DNA of 64,000 nt from Microvelia longipes (taxonomy: Eukaryota; Arthropoda; Insecta; Hemiptera; Veliidae): the NCBI GenBank assembly GCA_018340805.1, contig JACMZG010001908.1:33289403-33353402 (forward strand). The letters are read 5' to 3'. Under the pieces are notes generated by a model that was not told the origin of the DNA, ran no database searches, and worked only from the letters and a program-made list of their open reading frames with translations. Position 1 is the first letter of the stretch, and every line of letters begins with the position of its first letter. Shown one piece after another: positions 21,040-33,437 of the stretch. A program made the translations under genes and the position numbers.

Positions 21040-21738
21040 ATTAAAAGACTTTCCTCATTTCATCGGATTCGCTACGCACATTACCTAACTTTGGACTCAC
21101 TTCGCTTGTCTTCAGACAGTGATTACATCCGTTTTATTCCCACCAGTCACCCATCCAGGCATTGACAACGCTGGATGAAGCATGGTCAGTGCCACGCTTC
21201 ATCACGGATATGCTTGACGAAACGAAACGTATTGAACTTATTTATTACGTAAAGGTATACACTTGTACCGAATTTCAACTCAATTATAATTATAAAAACA
21301 GATTTTCCTATAACTTCAGTAACCCTTCCATCATCCTCATCTAGAACAAAAAAATTAAAAAAAAAAATGTTTCCTATGTTTTATAGTTTTTTAAAAAACG
21401 TACGGAAGTCACTTGATGAAAATTGAACTAATGATAATAATGAAACCAAACACATATGTTAGTCTTATACATAGCTACATGCGTGCCAAATCTCAAATTG
21501 AATGCAACATTTTTCCGCGTTTTATTATTTAACTCTTTAGCATAAATACACTAGGAGATACGATGATAACAGACACACGCACTCACGTACATAAACACTC
21601 ACACATACTGATTGACAACTATGTAAAAACCATTTAGGATGCTTTAAAAACACCTGAAACGGATAATTCCGGTGACATCCCGTTTTCGGATTTCCCTATA
21701 TACCTACGGTATAAATGAGGAAAAGTAAAAAGAAGTAT
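21040..21738 (-). repeat. Family X copy interrupted by a copied PDE10 exon edge
   Basis: A nearly full copy: the head has 'tcggattcgctacgcacat' and 'ccgttttattccca', the tail 'ggtataaatgaggaaaagta'. At 21321-21366 it contains 46 bp identical to 20850-20895, that is the acceptor and first 20 bp of the PDE10 60-bp exon. In other family copies this point has no such sequence. Confidence 0.75.
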
Positions 21739-22169
21739 AAATAAATAATAAATAAATAGCGACAAACTATAAATAGAGAACATCCTAAAAAAATATTTAA
21801 AAAAATGCAAACCATATGTAAAACTCAAATATCCGTCTCTAAGCTAGATTTTCGAGTTTTAAATTAATTTAAATTTTTCCTTTATCCTGTTTTATAAACA
21901 TTTAACAAAGCTCGAGGCTAAACTAAATTAAAGAGTCAGACAGACGCTGTGGTTTTTGTTCTTTTAGAGTTTATCAGTAAAAAATCTTATTGCACCGCAA
22001 TTTACTTTATACAAATTTTGAACGAAAGAATCCGCTTGGACTATAAAATTACTATTTCTATCAGCCAAAGGGGGTAACGCTGTATTATACAAGATGCTTT
22101 TAAGATGTTTTTTTTTTTTTAAATAAACTTTTAATAAGAAATAACCATGAAAATTCAATTACATTTTTT

Positions 22170-22260
22170 CATAACCGAAAAATCGGTTAAATTTTGTATA
22201 ACCGAAAAATCGGTTACACTCTTTATAACCAAAAATCGCTTACATTTTTCTTACCTAAAA
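22170..22260. repeat. Tandem hairpins 'aaccgaaaaatcggtt'
   Basis: Three units about 28 bp apart. The first two are perfect hairpins AACCGA-aaaa-TCGGTT; the third is changed (aaccaaaaatcgctt). Confidence 0.9.
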
Positions 22261-22439
22261 ATCACCTCGGTACCTTTTCTTATTACTTTGAAATGGCGTT
22301 GCTAAGGATCAGCAATGCTCATCCTTAGAATGTGGCTACTAGATAAAGCTAATATTACTTCGATCTCGCTTCACTTGACTCGTCATTGTCATTGTATTTA
22401 TTGTAAGTAATAAACTAAAAATATAATACTAGTAATGCA

Positions 22440-23130
22440 TTGCATCGGAAACTCAAGTCAGGTTTAAATAAGGTATTAAATAAAAATATTTAAAAACCAA
22501 CTCGCTTCGCTCGCTAGATAGAGTAAATAAGAAAACAATCGCTCACTGGTATTCTAAAATATAAATAAAAAAATTAAAAAAAGGGCTCGCTTCGCTCGCT
22601 ACATTGCTTATATTTATAATAGTAAATAGTAAGAAAGACTCTCTTCGCTCGGTAGTTTGCATACATTTATAATAATACATAGTAAGAAAGGCTCGCATCG
22701 CTCACTACATTGCGTATATTTATAATAATAAATAGTAAAGAAAAGGCTTCTCTTCGATTGTGCATATTCATGATAATACATGGTGAAAAGGGCTCGCTTA
22801 ACTACCCAGTTTAAGTATCTTTAGAATTGTGCACAATAAGAAAGGCTCGCAAGATTGCATACACTTATACGAATACATAGTTAAAAAAGCTCGCTTCGCT
22901 GTCTAGATTGTGTATTGATAATGATATACAGTTAACATGCTCGATTCGCTCGCTAGATTGCGTATAGTTAGAATAAAGTATAGTATAAAAGGTTCGCTTC
23001 GCTCGCTAGATTGTGCCTATTTATAATAAAATGTTGTAGAATAGGCTTGCCTGTTTGCGAATAGTTACAATCGCGAGCATAGTAAGAAAGGCTCGAATCG
23101 CTAGCATAGCGAGCGATAAAATTTTATCTA
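22440..23130. repeat. Degenerate minisatellite with 'gctcgcttcgctcgct' core
   Basis: About ten irregular units of roughly 55-65 bp. Each has a core like 'ctcgcttcgctcgctagatt', then 'gcgtatatttataataata' and 'catagtaagaaagg'. Units vary in length, so the array is old. No coding frame. Confidence 0.8.
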
Positions 23131-23239
23131 ATAAAGGGATAGTCTATTTTTAATAATATTTCTGTTAAAATATAATGTCATTAATATACCTTCTATAGAG
23201 AAGGTATTAACAGTTTAAAATACCAATTTTATTATTAGA

Positions 23240-25555
23240 CTAGCAGGGACACCCGTGCTTCGCACGGGCGTTAAAGAAGTAAATAATTTTTTATACAATT
23301 TCTTTTATCTGCTTATAGTACTACATAGCCAGTAAATCAGTCCACCTCTAAATATACTATACTAAATCTAATCAAAATCAAGTAAACTAATAACTTATGC
23401 CCCTGTGCACCACAATTTTTTTTTATCTGCTTATGTACTACATAGCCAGTAAATCAGTCCACCCTCTAAATACTATACTAAATCTAATCAAATTAAGTTA
23501 AACTAATACTTATGCCCCTGTCCACCACAATTTTCTTTTGTCTGCTGGCTATGTACTACATAGCCAGTAAATCAGTCCACCTCTAAATATACTATACTAA
23601 ATCTAATCAAAATCAAGTAAACTAATAACTTATGCCCCTGTGCACCACAATTTTTTTTTATCTGCTTATAGTACTACATAGCCAGTAAATCAGTCCACCC
23701 TCTAAATATACTATACTAATCTAATCAAAATCAAGTAAACTAATAACTTATGCCCTGTGCACCACAATTTTCTTTTATCTGCTTAGTACTACATAGCCAG
23801 TAAATCAGTCCACCCTCTAAATATACTATACTAAATCTAATCAAAATTAAGTAAACTAATTACTTATGCCCCTGTCCACCACAATTTTCTTTTGTCTGCT
23901 GGCTATGTACTACATAGCCAGTAAATCAGTCCACCCTAAATTATACTAAATAAATCTAATCAAAATCAAGTAAACTAATAACTTATGCCCCTGTGCACCA
24001 CAATTTTCTTTATCTGCTTATAGTACTACATAGCCAGTAAATCAATCCACCCTCTAAATATACCAACTAAATCTAATCAAAATCAAGTAAACTAATAACT
24101 TATGCCCCTGTGCACCACAATTTTCTTTTATCTGCTTATAGTACTACATAGCCAGTAAATCAGTCCACCCTCTAAATATACTATACTAAATCTAATCAAA
24201 ATTAAGTAAACTAATTACTTATGCCCCTGTGCACCACAATTTTCTTTTATCTGCTTATAGTACTACAGAGCCAGTAAATCAGTCCACCCTCTAAATATAC
24301 TATACTAAATCTAATCAAAATCAAGTAAACTAATAACTTATGCCCCTGTCCACCACAATTTTCTTTTATCTGCTTATAGTACTACAGAGCCAGTAAATCA
24401 GTCCACCCTCTAAATATACTATACTAAATCTAGTCAAAATCAAGTAAATTAATAACTTATGCCCCTGTCCACCACAATTTCCTTTTATCTACTTATAGTA
24501 CTACAGAGCCAGTAAATCAGTCCACCCTCTAAATATACTATACTAAATCTAATAAAAATCAAGTAAACTAATAACTTATGCCCCTGTGCACCACAATTTT
24601 CTTTTATCTGCTTATAGTACTACATAGCCAGTAATCAGTCCACCTCTAAATATACTATACTAAATCTAATCAAAATCAAGTAAATTAAAACTTATGCCCC
24701 TGTCCACCACAATTCTTTTATCTACTTATAGTACTACAGAGTCAGTAAATCAGTCCACCCTCTAAATAGTCTCTATACTAAATCTAATCAAAATCAAGTA
24801 AACTAATTACTTATGCCCCTGTGCACCACAATTTTCTTTTTCTGCTTATAGTACTACATAGCCAGTAAATCAGTCCACCCTCTAAATATACTATTCTAAA
24901 TCTAATCAAATCAAGTAAATTAATAACTTATGCCCCTGTGCACAACTGTTCCCATTTGTCTGCTTATTGCACTACATAGCCTGTAAATTAGTGCATCTAC
25001 AAATTAGTCTTTATACCAATTTTTAACAAAATCACTGGAAATCCTTGTTTTAATGTCAGTAAAATGATAAAATTTACAAAAAAATCTCAAGTCCTTTAAA
25101 GTTATTTTAACTACACCTATAAAGATTTTGAGACTCGTACAATTATTATTTCCTGTTCGTAAGTTACTTATAGACATAATTTTATAGACTTATTCCGAGG
25201 CCATTGTCAGTTATATTTATTACTTTATTCAAAGTTATTTACTGCCCTAAAAAGCTTATTATAGCTCTAAAATCAAAATTTTTAGCATCAAAATATTGTA
25301 AATGTACTGCTCTAAATAATAGCTCTAGACATGCATGATTTTATGCTCTCCAAAAAGGATATGATTTTTTAAATATTTCGATGCCCCTGTAGACCACTTT
25401 AGATGCCCCTAATCATCTTAAGACTCGGCTCAAACCTTCCCATCACTGTGGATTAATTTTGTAAAAAACTTTCGTGAAAATTCGTCCAGTCGTTCTCGAG
25501 TTTAGAGAGAACATCGGTAGCGACACTTGAATTTTATTTATATAGATATGGTTCT
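23240..25555 (+). mobile_element. Non-coding element carrying a 118-bp satellite array
   Basis: The left end has 'agcagggacacccgtgcttc' with a CCCGTGC-ttc-GCACGGG hairpin. The right end has 'ttcgtccagtcgttctcgag' and finishes 'atttatatagata'. This pairing of a GC hairpin start with an ATAGAT-like tail resembles non-autonomous elements common in insects (possibly RTE-like non-LTR ends); that class is inference. The inside is mostly the satellite described separately. No reading frame. Confidence 0.55.
23290..24990. repeat. 118-bp satellite, about 14 copies
   Basis: The unit contains 'ccagtaaatcagtccaccct', 'aaatctaatcaaaatcaagt' and 'aacttatgcccctgtgcacc'. Occurrences of 'cagtaaatcagtccac' are spaced about 115-120 bp. 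A fifteenth, decayed unit ends near 25000. Two units (near 23541 and 23901) hold the extended palindrome CTGGCTATGTA-c-TACATAGCCAG; the other units keep only one half. Confidence 0.95.
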
Positions 25556-26179
25556 TAAAAAATACCTTTACACTTCCATAATCCGATTAATTTGATTAGA
25601 AAAAGATCCCTACAAATGTTTATTTTTGGGTGAATAAAGTAAGCTTATATACTTTTAATATATTTATTAAAAGCCACTAGAAACTTTTGTTCAAATATAT
25701 TTTAATTTCTTATTAGTCTAATGACTTAATTTTAATTTTTATTCTCTATAAAATAACAGTCATTCAGATTTTTTTTATTTGCAAGAACTTCATAAATAGG
25801 AATAAGGGGAGAGATCACGAAATTATAAACAAAAAGAACAATGTAAGATGCATTAAAAAAATAGATACATAAAATCTTTATCAATCTTTGTTGTAGCTGT
25901 TTAGAAGTGTAGAATGTTTTTAAGGAACACACATAAGAAAATGAGGTGAGATTTTTTACTTTCAAGTGGAATATTATTATATCTGTATTTCGAACAGATA
26001 ATACATGTAAAATTTATTTAAATGCATTATTAAGATATTTTAATACTTAAAAACCAAGTTTGTTTCAACCATACACATACAGACATACAGGCAATAGTAA
26101 AAGGAATAATAATATTGTCTCCATCACAAATAATTAAGACATAAGCATTTGACTTCATGCGTATAGCAGTTAACATCTG
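25556..26179. other. AT-rich stretch, no recognised feature
   Basis: Nothing recognised. Confidence 0.5.
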
Positions 26180-26925
26180 AAGTTTAAATTAATAACCTCA
26201 GTCATCTAACTTTTGCCATCTCATTGTTTACTTTATCTATCTGATTGTTTATCTTAGACGTATATCTATTAACCACCGGTTATCTCATGTTTACCTTATC
26301 CATCTGATTGCTTACCTCAGAAGCATGTCTATATTAACCACAGCCATTTCATACTTATCTTATCCATCTAATCGTTTACCTTATTTATCTAATTTATTTA
26401 CCTCAGAAGTATGTCTACTACTAACCTCAACCATCTCATATTTAAATTATCCAATCCATCTAAGTGTTTACCTTAGACGTATGTCTATTAACCACAGCTA
26501 TCGCATGTTTCTTATCTATCTGATTTGTTTATCTAAGGCATATGTCTATATGAAGCACAGCCATTTCATGTTTATCTTATCCATCTAATTCGTTTATCTA
26601 AGACGTATGTCTATATTAAGCACAGCCATCTCATGTTTATCTTATCCATCTAATTCGTTTATCTAAGACGTATGTCTATATTAAGCACAGCCATCTCATG
26701 TTTATCTTATCTATCTGATTTGTTTATCTAAGGACGTATGTCTATATTAAGCACAGCCATCTCATGTTATCATCTATCTGATTTGTTTATCTAACGTATG
26801 TCTATATTAAGCACAGCCATTTCATGTTAACTTTATCCATCTAATTGTTCACCTCTGACATATGTCTGAGGAGGTCTATTAAGCACAGCCACTTCATGTT
26901 TATCTTATCCATCTAGTCTATATTT
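26180..26925. repeat. Minisatellite of about 65 bp, about 11 units
   Basis: The unit reads 'cacagccatctcatgtttat' then 'cttatccatctaattcgttt' and 'gacgtatgtctatattaag'. Units in the right half are nearly identical; those on the left have drifted. Confidence 0.9.
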
Positions 26926-27599
26926 ACAACAGTAAATTTATAATAATTAATTTTTCTTATTACAACTCCCTTCCAATTATAGGAGATATAGGGTAGTAAT
27001 ATGTATATTCTAAAATATGATCCATCTACATCGACGCAGCCACTACCTGTACCTAAACATAAACTATCGAACCACCTCTTCCTTCAACGACCTTAACCTT
27101 ATAAGGCCATCATTCCTATAAAAATTCGCTAAAAAATTATTTTCTAAAGATAGAATTTTATAAATTTTTTCACAATACTTAACTCTCATGGCATTCAGTA
27201 TAGAACTATAATAAAAACTACGTCAACTATAAAGAAGTTTTTTATTTCTCTAAAACTTCTCATCACTATTCACACGACAGAAAAATATGGAAAAGTTTTA
27301 TCATAGATATTTGACTGCTTGTGACATTCGAGTGATAAAAACCAGTTAAAATATTCCACAAACAAATAGCTTTGACTTATGCTTTTTAGTTTGTCCCCAC
27401 AACCACATAACGTCTTTTTTCGCATTTATTGAATGTGAATTCTGATTGAATTTTATTTTGATGGAATATTCGTTGAATTAAACATACCATTTTATTTGTG
27501 CTCTATGATGTTTTTACAAAAATAACATAAGCATTTAGTTAAATAACCAAAGGATCAACTACTACGATTCTGTTATTTTATCATTTTTAATATCTGTTT

Positions 27600-27805
27600 T
27601 GAAATTTTAACCTGTATCCGTAGTTCATATCTCTTAATCTATCTATGGCTTATATTTCTTAATCTTTATTCGTTGTTTGTGTCTCTAAATCTACATCCGT
27701 TGTTTTCATCTCTTAATCTGTATCCGCTGTTCATATCTATTAATTTGTTTCGGTTGTTTATATCTCTTAATCTGTATTTATTTTATTCATATCTATTAAC
27801 ATATT
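27600..27805. repeat. Minisatellite of about 31-33 bp, about 6 units
   Basis: The unit resembles 'tgttcatatctcttaatctg' plus 'tatccgt', repeated with drift. Confidence 0.75.
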
Positions 27806-28864
27806 AATCATAATATGTTATAATAAAATGTATTTTTAAATCTAAAATCTGGACGGACAGGGAAAGGATCTGGATTTTCCTGCTTTAGAAGTTTTAAGCG
27901 CAATCTCATGTATTTTAAAAATAACTTTATCGTCTTGGGCAGGAAATACTTTTCCTAAGGGCCTGTCAATGTCCAAAACGTAATATTTATTTACATGCTA
28001 TCCTTTTGTATAAATATTACGTTATCTAACTATACAGATCTAAAAGATGCATCTATAAAATATTTTATTTAAATTTCTAGTCAGGTTAAAAAGTCAACTG
28101 GAATGGCCCTAACTGTATATTTTTGACAGATCTGTGAAATGCTACTATCCTGATGCTTATAAAAATTTGGAATCATTTTCCTACAGCAGTAGAATAATAG
28201 TATTTATTAATATTTTAAGCAATCAGAGCTTAAAAAAAAAGTTTTGACAAAAGAAACAAAAAATAAAATAGTAAAGTAAAAATTAAAACAAGAATTAAAT
28301 TAATTAAAACTTTTCAATATATTTTTGTGAACATAAGTTTTAAAACAATTTTATAAGATTTTGACTTTTTTACCTTCTAACTTTAATTATTAATAAAAAA
28401 TATTAACAACTTTTTAGAAATAAAAGGATAACCTTAGATTTTCACATAATTTATTTATTAAAGTTTTTATTATAATTTTCAATAGCCTTTGAATTTATGA
28501 TGTAATCTTTAAAACTTTTTTTAAAACATTTCTATTAAATGATGAAAAAAGAACTTAAAAATATTGTGTTTAAAAAAAAATTGGTTTAACCACAACAACG
28601 TTTAAAAATTGACAAAAGAAGATTGTAAACGTTATGAAAATTTATCGTTTAATGGATGTTTTCTTTAATACTTTAGTATATATTCTACAAAAAATGTATA
28701 ATCCAAAAGCATTTTACGTATGAAGTAAGTATTATGTATTATGGAAGCAAACATTAACGTGAGCTGACAGGAAGTAATAATTTATTACATCATGGTATGC
28801 ATACATTCATTTTTAAAATCAAACTTTAATTTTAGGAACTAAAAAAAATAAAGTAATATATTTG
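27806..28864. other. Very AT-rich stretch, no recognised feature
   Basis: About 1 kb with long A- and T-runs; nothing recognised. Confidence 0.5.
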
Positions 28865-28960
28865 AAGCGCTACTTCGCAATATTTTTAAGCGCTACTTCG
28901 CAATATTTTTAAGCGCTACTTCGCAATATTTTTAAGCGCTACTTCGCAATATTTTTAAGC
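28865..28960. repeat. 23-bp tandem repeat, four exact units
   Basis: AAGCGCTACTTCGCAATATT plus TTT, four exact copies and a partial fifth. Confidence 0.97.
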
Positions 28961-29504
28961 AATTATTAATAGTTGTTATTGCGTTAAAACATTCGGCCAC
29001 TTCGCCGCGGAGCAGGTCCGTTTGCGGGCCTGCTCGACTCGCTGAGGCCACTTTAGGATAACATTTGTCCTGATTGACTAGAATAGTAGGCCCATTAGGG
29101 TGGATTGATCTGAGGGTAGGTGATCTTCTTTCCAATCATCTCCCCACCCTTTTGCCCTACTAAACTTCACACCTATATATATAGGTATACATATACAAGA
29201 ACCTTAACCTTAACTTCAATCGCGTTGTTTCAAGTTAATTTTTTTACGTCATAACTTGAGATGATGCAAGATGAGAGTCAGTTATAAGGTGATTTAGTTT
29301 GATGTAAACAAACGTTAGAGGTTATAACATGACATTTTTATGAATGACGTGTGACGTCATTGCACATATCGATTCCACGCTCCTCCTCTCCACTTTCATC
29401 ATCCAAACAACCTCGCTAAAACACAAATGCTAATATTGATCTTTATAAAATTAATAATTTAAATATAAAGAGAAATTGGTGAGAAATCGTAATCTTAAAC
29501 CCAA
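28961..29504. other. Unassigned stretch with a GC-rich patch
   Basis: 28990-29160 is richer in G+C than its surroundings and has a hairpin 'gagcaggtccg...cgggcctgctc' (about 29010-29035). A TGACGTCA word lies at 29352-29359. No gene is recognised. Confidence 0.4.
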
Positions 29505-29720
29505 AAAGTCGGGTACGGTGTACCTTGAAACTTTTACTTATCACATCAGTTTTGTCACGCTCATCAATACTACTTCGGAATCGCTTCGCTCGTCCTCAGA
29601 TAGTAAATACGTTTGTTTTATTCCCAGTAGTCTCCCATCCAGGGACTGACCTCGCTCGATGCAGCTTAACGTGTATGATCCAACAAAGGAACTTATATAA
29701 AGAGGAAGGAACATATCAGG
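29505..29720 (-). repeat. Family X head fragment
   Basis: 'gtcgggtacggtgtacc', 'cgcttcgctcgtcctcagat' and 'tttattcccagtagtctccc' match the head of the copy at 62853. Two short overlapping open frames on opposite strands are chance products of the repeat. Confidence 0.65.
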
Positions 29721-30004
29721 CATTCAGAGTGTAAAATAGCGTCACCAACCCTATACACTATACATACTCCCTATCATCAGGTTATAAACATGTTGAGTAA
29801 AGTTTTAGCTCCTTATTATTGTGTAGTAGTAACTGTACATATTTAATGTAATTCTTACCTCGTTTGAGACTATTAAGTCATAAATCCTAAGAAAATAAAA
29901 AATACTAGAATTAATGTCTGATGACATTAAGGGTGTAAGACCTCACAAGTGAAGAACTTTATACGCTTCTCTATTTTTTTTAACTCTACATGGGTCAAGT
30001 ATCC

Positions 30005-30640
30005 CATACCCATCTATTTTCCTTGAAAACGATGGATGACCAGCACATATTTTGGTCATAAATATGAATACATGCGTGCCAAATCTTGAATTGATCAAAA
30101 CATTTTTTCTCTTTTTACGAGAAATAATAATGAGAAAATAACTACGTCATTAACCGGCAACTTTGACTCGGCAAAAATGTCCAAAATTCGTCAAACTCGG
30201 AAAAATCTGTCAATGAATTTGAGATTTAGCACGTATGTAGTCATACATAAGACCAATATGTATGCCAAGTTTCATCTAATTATCAGCATTAGTTCAATTT
30301 TTATTGAATGACTTGTGTACGTTTTTAAATAATCGTAGTTAATAGGTTTTTTTAGTTGAAAAAAAAAACAAAAAAATTATCCAATTAAGTTGAAATTTTT
30401 AGTACATGTATTTCACTTTTTGTAATAAATGATTAATTAAGTTTCATTACAGCACGTACATCTATAATCTACAGGCATAGTTAGATAAAAAAAATAGCAT
30501 CATCGAGCGAGGTTGGTGCCTGATGGTTGATCGTTATGGGAATAAAATGTATTCAATTAATTGCCTGTGGACGAGCGAAGCGAGTCCACATGACGAAAAG
30601 TTTCGAGGTATCCCGTACCCCAATTTCTATATTTAATTGA
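30005..30640 (+). repeat. Family X copy, 5' end lost
   Basis: Contains 'ttaaccggcaactttgactc', 'cataagaccaatatgtatgc', 'ggacgagcgaagcgagtcc' and closes 'cgaggtatcccgtacccca', the reverse complement of the head of minus-strand copies. Confidence 0.7.
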
Positions 30641-31419
30641 CCAGTTGAATATTATGAAGGAGAATTAGTAGAGTAGACTTTAAAAACATGTATAAAATGA
30701 TAAACGAGACCTTACAAAAGACTGTTATTTCCTGACGACTAGTTTAATTAAAACTAGTCAAAGGTGATAATCATTATTTTATCTAACCCAGTGGAATGAT
30801 TAGTTAGAAACAATTAAATTTAATGATAATGTATGCTAAATTCCAATGAAATAGCTTCAATTTCCCTTTAAAGTGCTCCTTTGATCATCATGAATAACAC
30901 ACGTTCAACATTAAAATTGTAGGAATTAGTAATTAGCTAAAATTGAATTAAGATGAGATAAAAATAGTATCTACCGGAAGGTTATCAAGAAGAAATTAAT
31001 GTTGTTTACAAATAAACTATTAATTTATTTTACAGGCAAAAACGCTATTTTAGAGCCGAGAGAGTTTTAAGATAGCCCTATACTCACGAATCCCTAGACT
31101 ATTAAAGTAATTGACATTTTTATTTTAGTAATACATCTAGAAAAAGCTGATATGAGTTTAGCAAAGCTTCATTTTCCTACCGTGGGCAGATAAATAAATT
31201 AATATTATCTCAGAATTTTTAAATATATTAGTCAAAACTTGTAACTTGTTTACATAAAATTGTACATGTCAAACGAAAAAAATCAAAATAAAAGCTGATA
31301 ATGTTAATTTGACTATTTTTTAGGGAATTTTCATAATTAGCTTATGGGGTTGTTCGGATGACGGGAGTTAATTAGTAGAGATCAATTCAGTTATGCTTCC
31401 TGACAAAAAAAATGTATGT
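30641..31419. other. AT-rich stretch, no recognised feature
   Basis: Nothing recognised. Confidence 0.5.
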
Positions 31420-31800
31420 CCGAAAAAATATATATATATGTGTAAGAGTTTCTACCCTTCTGTACGGCGGACGATAACTCTCGTTATCCTTCCCAATATA
31501 TCGCGAGATGTTGGGAAGGTACGTGGCTATTTTTGTACAAATGTATGACGTTATCAATCCAAGATACTATGTCACGAAAAAACAATATTTTTTAACTTGA
31601 AATAGCATTAAACCAAGGTAAAACATAGTTATTGTTTGCCTTTTAAATAGTATTTGTAAAAGGTTCAGCTTGACTCCAAATGGCTCGGATTCCTTGTGAA
31701 TTTTTGTAATTTTTGCTAGGTCATTCATCAACAATAGGGTTCTGCACTTTACTAAAATTGATTTTTGTACCAAATTTCATTCTGGTCTAAAAAAGCGTTC
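31420..31800. repeat. Dispersed repeat family Z, copy 1
   Basis: Shares 'gataactctcg', 'tatggcga/atatcgcga', 'gacgttatcaa', 'aacttgaaatagcattaaac' with 59760-59960, in the same order. Non-coding. Confidence 0.6.
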
Positions 31801-32809
31801 AAAAGTATCAAGAGACAAACAACTTATTTATCGTAAAGTGTTATTTGTTTTATGAGAAAGGTGACGTAAACGATAAAATAATATTGATTTTAACTGGCAG
31901 GGAAGGAGAAGGGGCGATTCATGTTTATTATTTATTAAATACGTATTCAAATATTAAAAGGTATGTTCATTGGGTGAAGCCTTCCATCAGGCTTCTTTAT
32001 TGACGAGGGGAAATAGGGGAAAACTTTTCTCGCTACAAAAAAAAATAATTTTAATGAATGATGTGTTTTAAGAAGAATTACACAACAAGTAATTTAAAAA
32101 AGAATAAAAAAATAGAGTCTGTAAAAGATATGTTCCGAAAAAAATTATAATATCATTAGAAAACTCCGTGGGTAAAAAACTGACCTTAGTTGTTGATTAA
32201 ACGTACCTTTTAATCTAGCAGTCTGTCTATCAGGCGCACGGATTAAGAGGCAAAGTAGTATTTTATACTAAAGTAGTGTCTAAATTTCGACCCATCATAC
32301 TTCGTCGATTAAATTAATGTGACATAGTTTTCATTTGGCTCTAAACAAATCTGTGTTCTTCTAAAATTCAGGAAATGGCCTAGTACGATACGTAAATAAG
32401 ATTTGAAGGAATTATGAAGAACTGCATGTTCAAATAAATCAAACCATTGGGATTGCCAGGTATTACACTGGCAGTGTGCCTAAGCTAGCGACCAGTATAG
32501 TTATGGTATTGGTATTTCTGTCTGACTAATTATTTTGAATTTTTATAATATTGCCATATTAATTTTGGTTTTTATAGAAAGAATACCCCGCAACTAGACG
32601 AAAATATACTATAAAATACACATTTTACAAAATCTAATATAACAAGAAAGTTAATGGAATAGGTACTTCAAAGTTTGAACAATTGTCTAAGGCAAAACTA
32701 TTATCAATTTCCTTTGAAAATCTTTTCTAAAAAGTTTGTACGTTAGAGTCACATTCAAAATGTTTTATTAAAAACTAAGTCGCTAAAGCAGAAATAGTAA
32801 AATGGATAA
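31801..32809. other. AT-rich stretch, no recognised feature
   Basis: Nothing recognised. Confidence 0.5.
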
Positions 32810-32945
32810 GAGGTACTTCGATACTTTTTCTTATAATATCGGATCACTACGCTCATCCACACTAATTCGGACTCGCTTGGCTTGCCCTCGGAATATTACA
32901 TCAACAACTTTATTCTGCAATGGACTCGCTTCACTCCCCCTAAAA
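32810..32945 (-). repeat. Family X head fragment
   Basis: 'atcggatcactacgctcatc' and 'ggactcgcttggcttgccct' match the family head; the rest is missing. Confidence 0.55.
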
Positions 32946-33169
32946 AAATATATGTTTTTTTTCTGAAGTGACTTGACACAAAGAGTATTTCATCTATAAT
33001 ATGTTTGTATCATTAAACAAGATTTCATGAAGTTTAATTAATTTATATTGATTTTGAAAAATCTTATAATCATTTTTATTTCACATTTTTATTTTATATA
33101 ATTTTATCATTTTATAATATATTTTAATGTATCATTTTTATTGATAGAGGTCAGTTCATTTGAAAATCC

Positions 33170-33179
33170 NNNNNNNNNN
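33170..33179. other. Assembly gap (10 N)
   Basis: Ten unknown bases; the true distance between the flanks may differ. Confidence 0.99.
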
Positions 33180-33437
33180 CAAGGAAATTCATGGCCTCCC
33201 ACGAATAATAGACAATTACTTTTTAATTATACATTTCGGATCATATTCACTAAATTTATCAATACAATAGATTTTGAAAAATTCATTAATTCTTAAGACA
33301 CAATTCCTCAAGATTATATTCTGTATAAATTCAGTTTTATACAGCTTTCAGCAAACTGATTAAAAAAAATCAACAAAAATATGAAGAAATGAAAAAAAAA
33401 ATGAATCAGCAGGATTGCTGAATGGGCCTATAGATTC

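Noticed and set aside
22440..23130. Bacterial-type repeat or integron array
   Set aside because: The units drift in length and sequence, with no coding cassettes; a degenerate minisatellite.
23290..24990. CRISPR-like array
   Set aside because: Units are contiguous with no unique spacers, and the context is a eukaryotic genome; it is a satellite.
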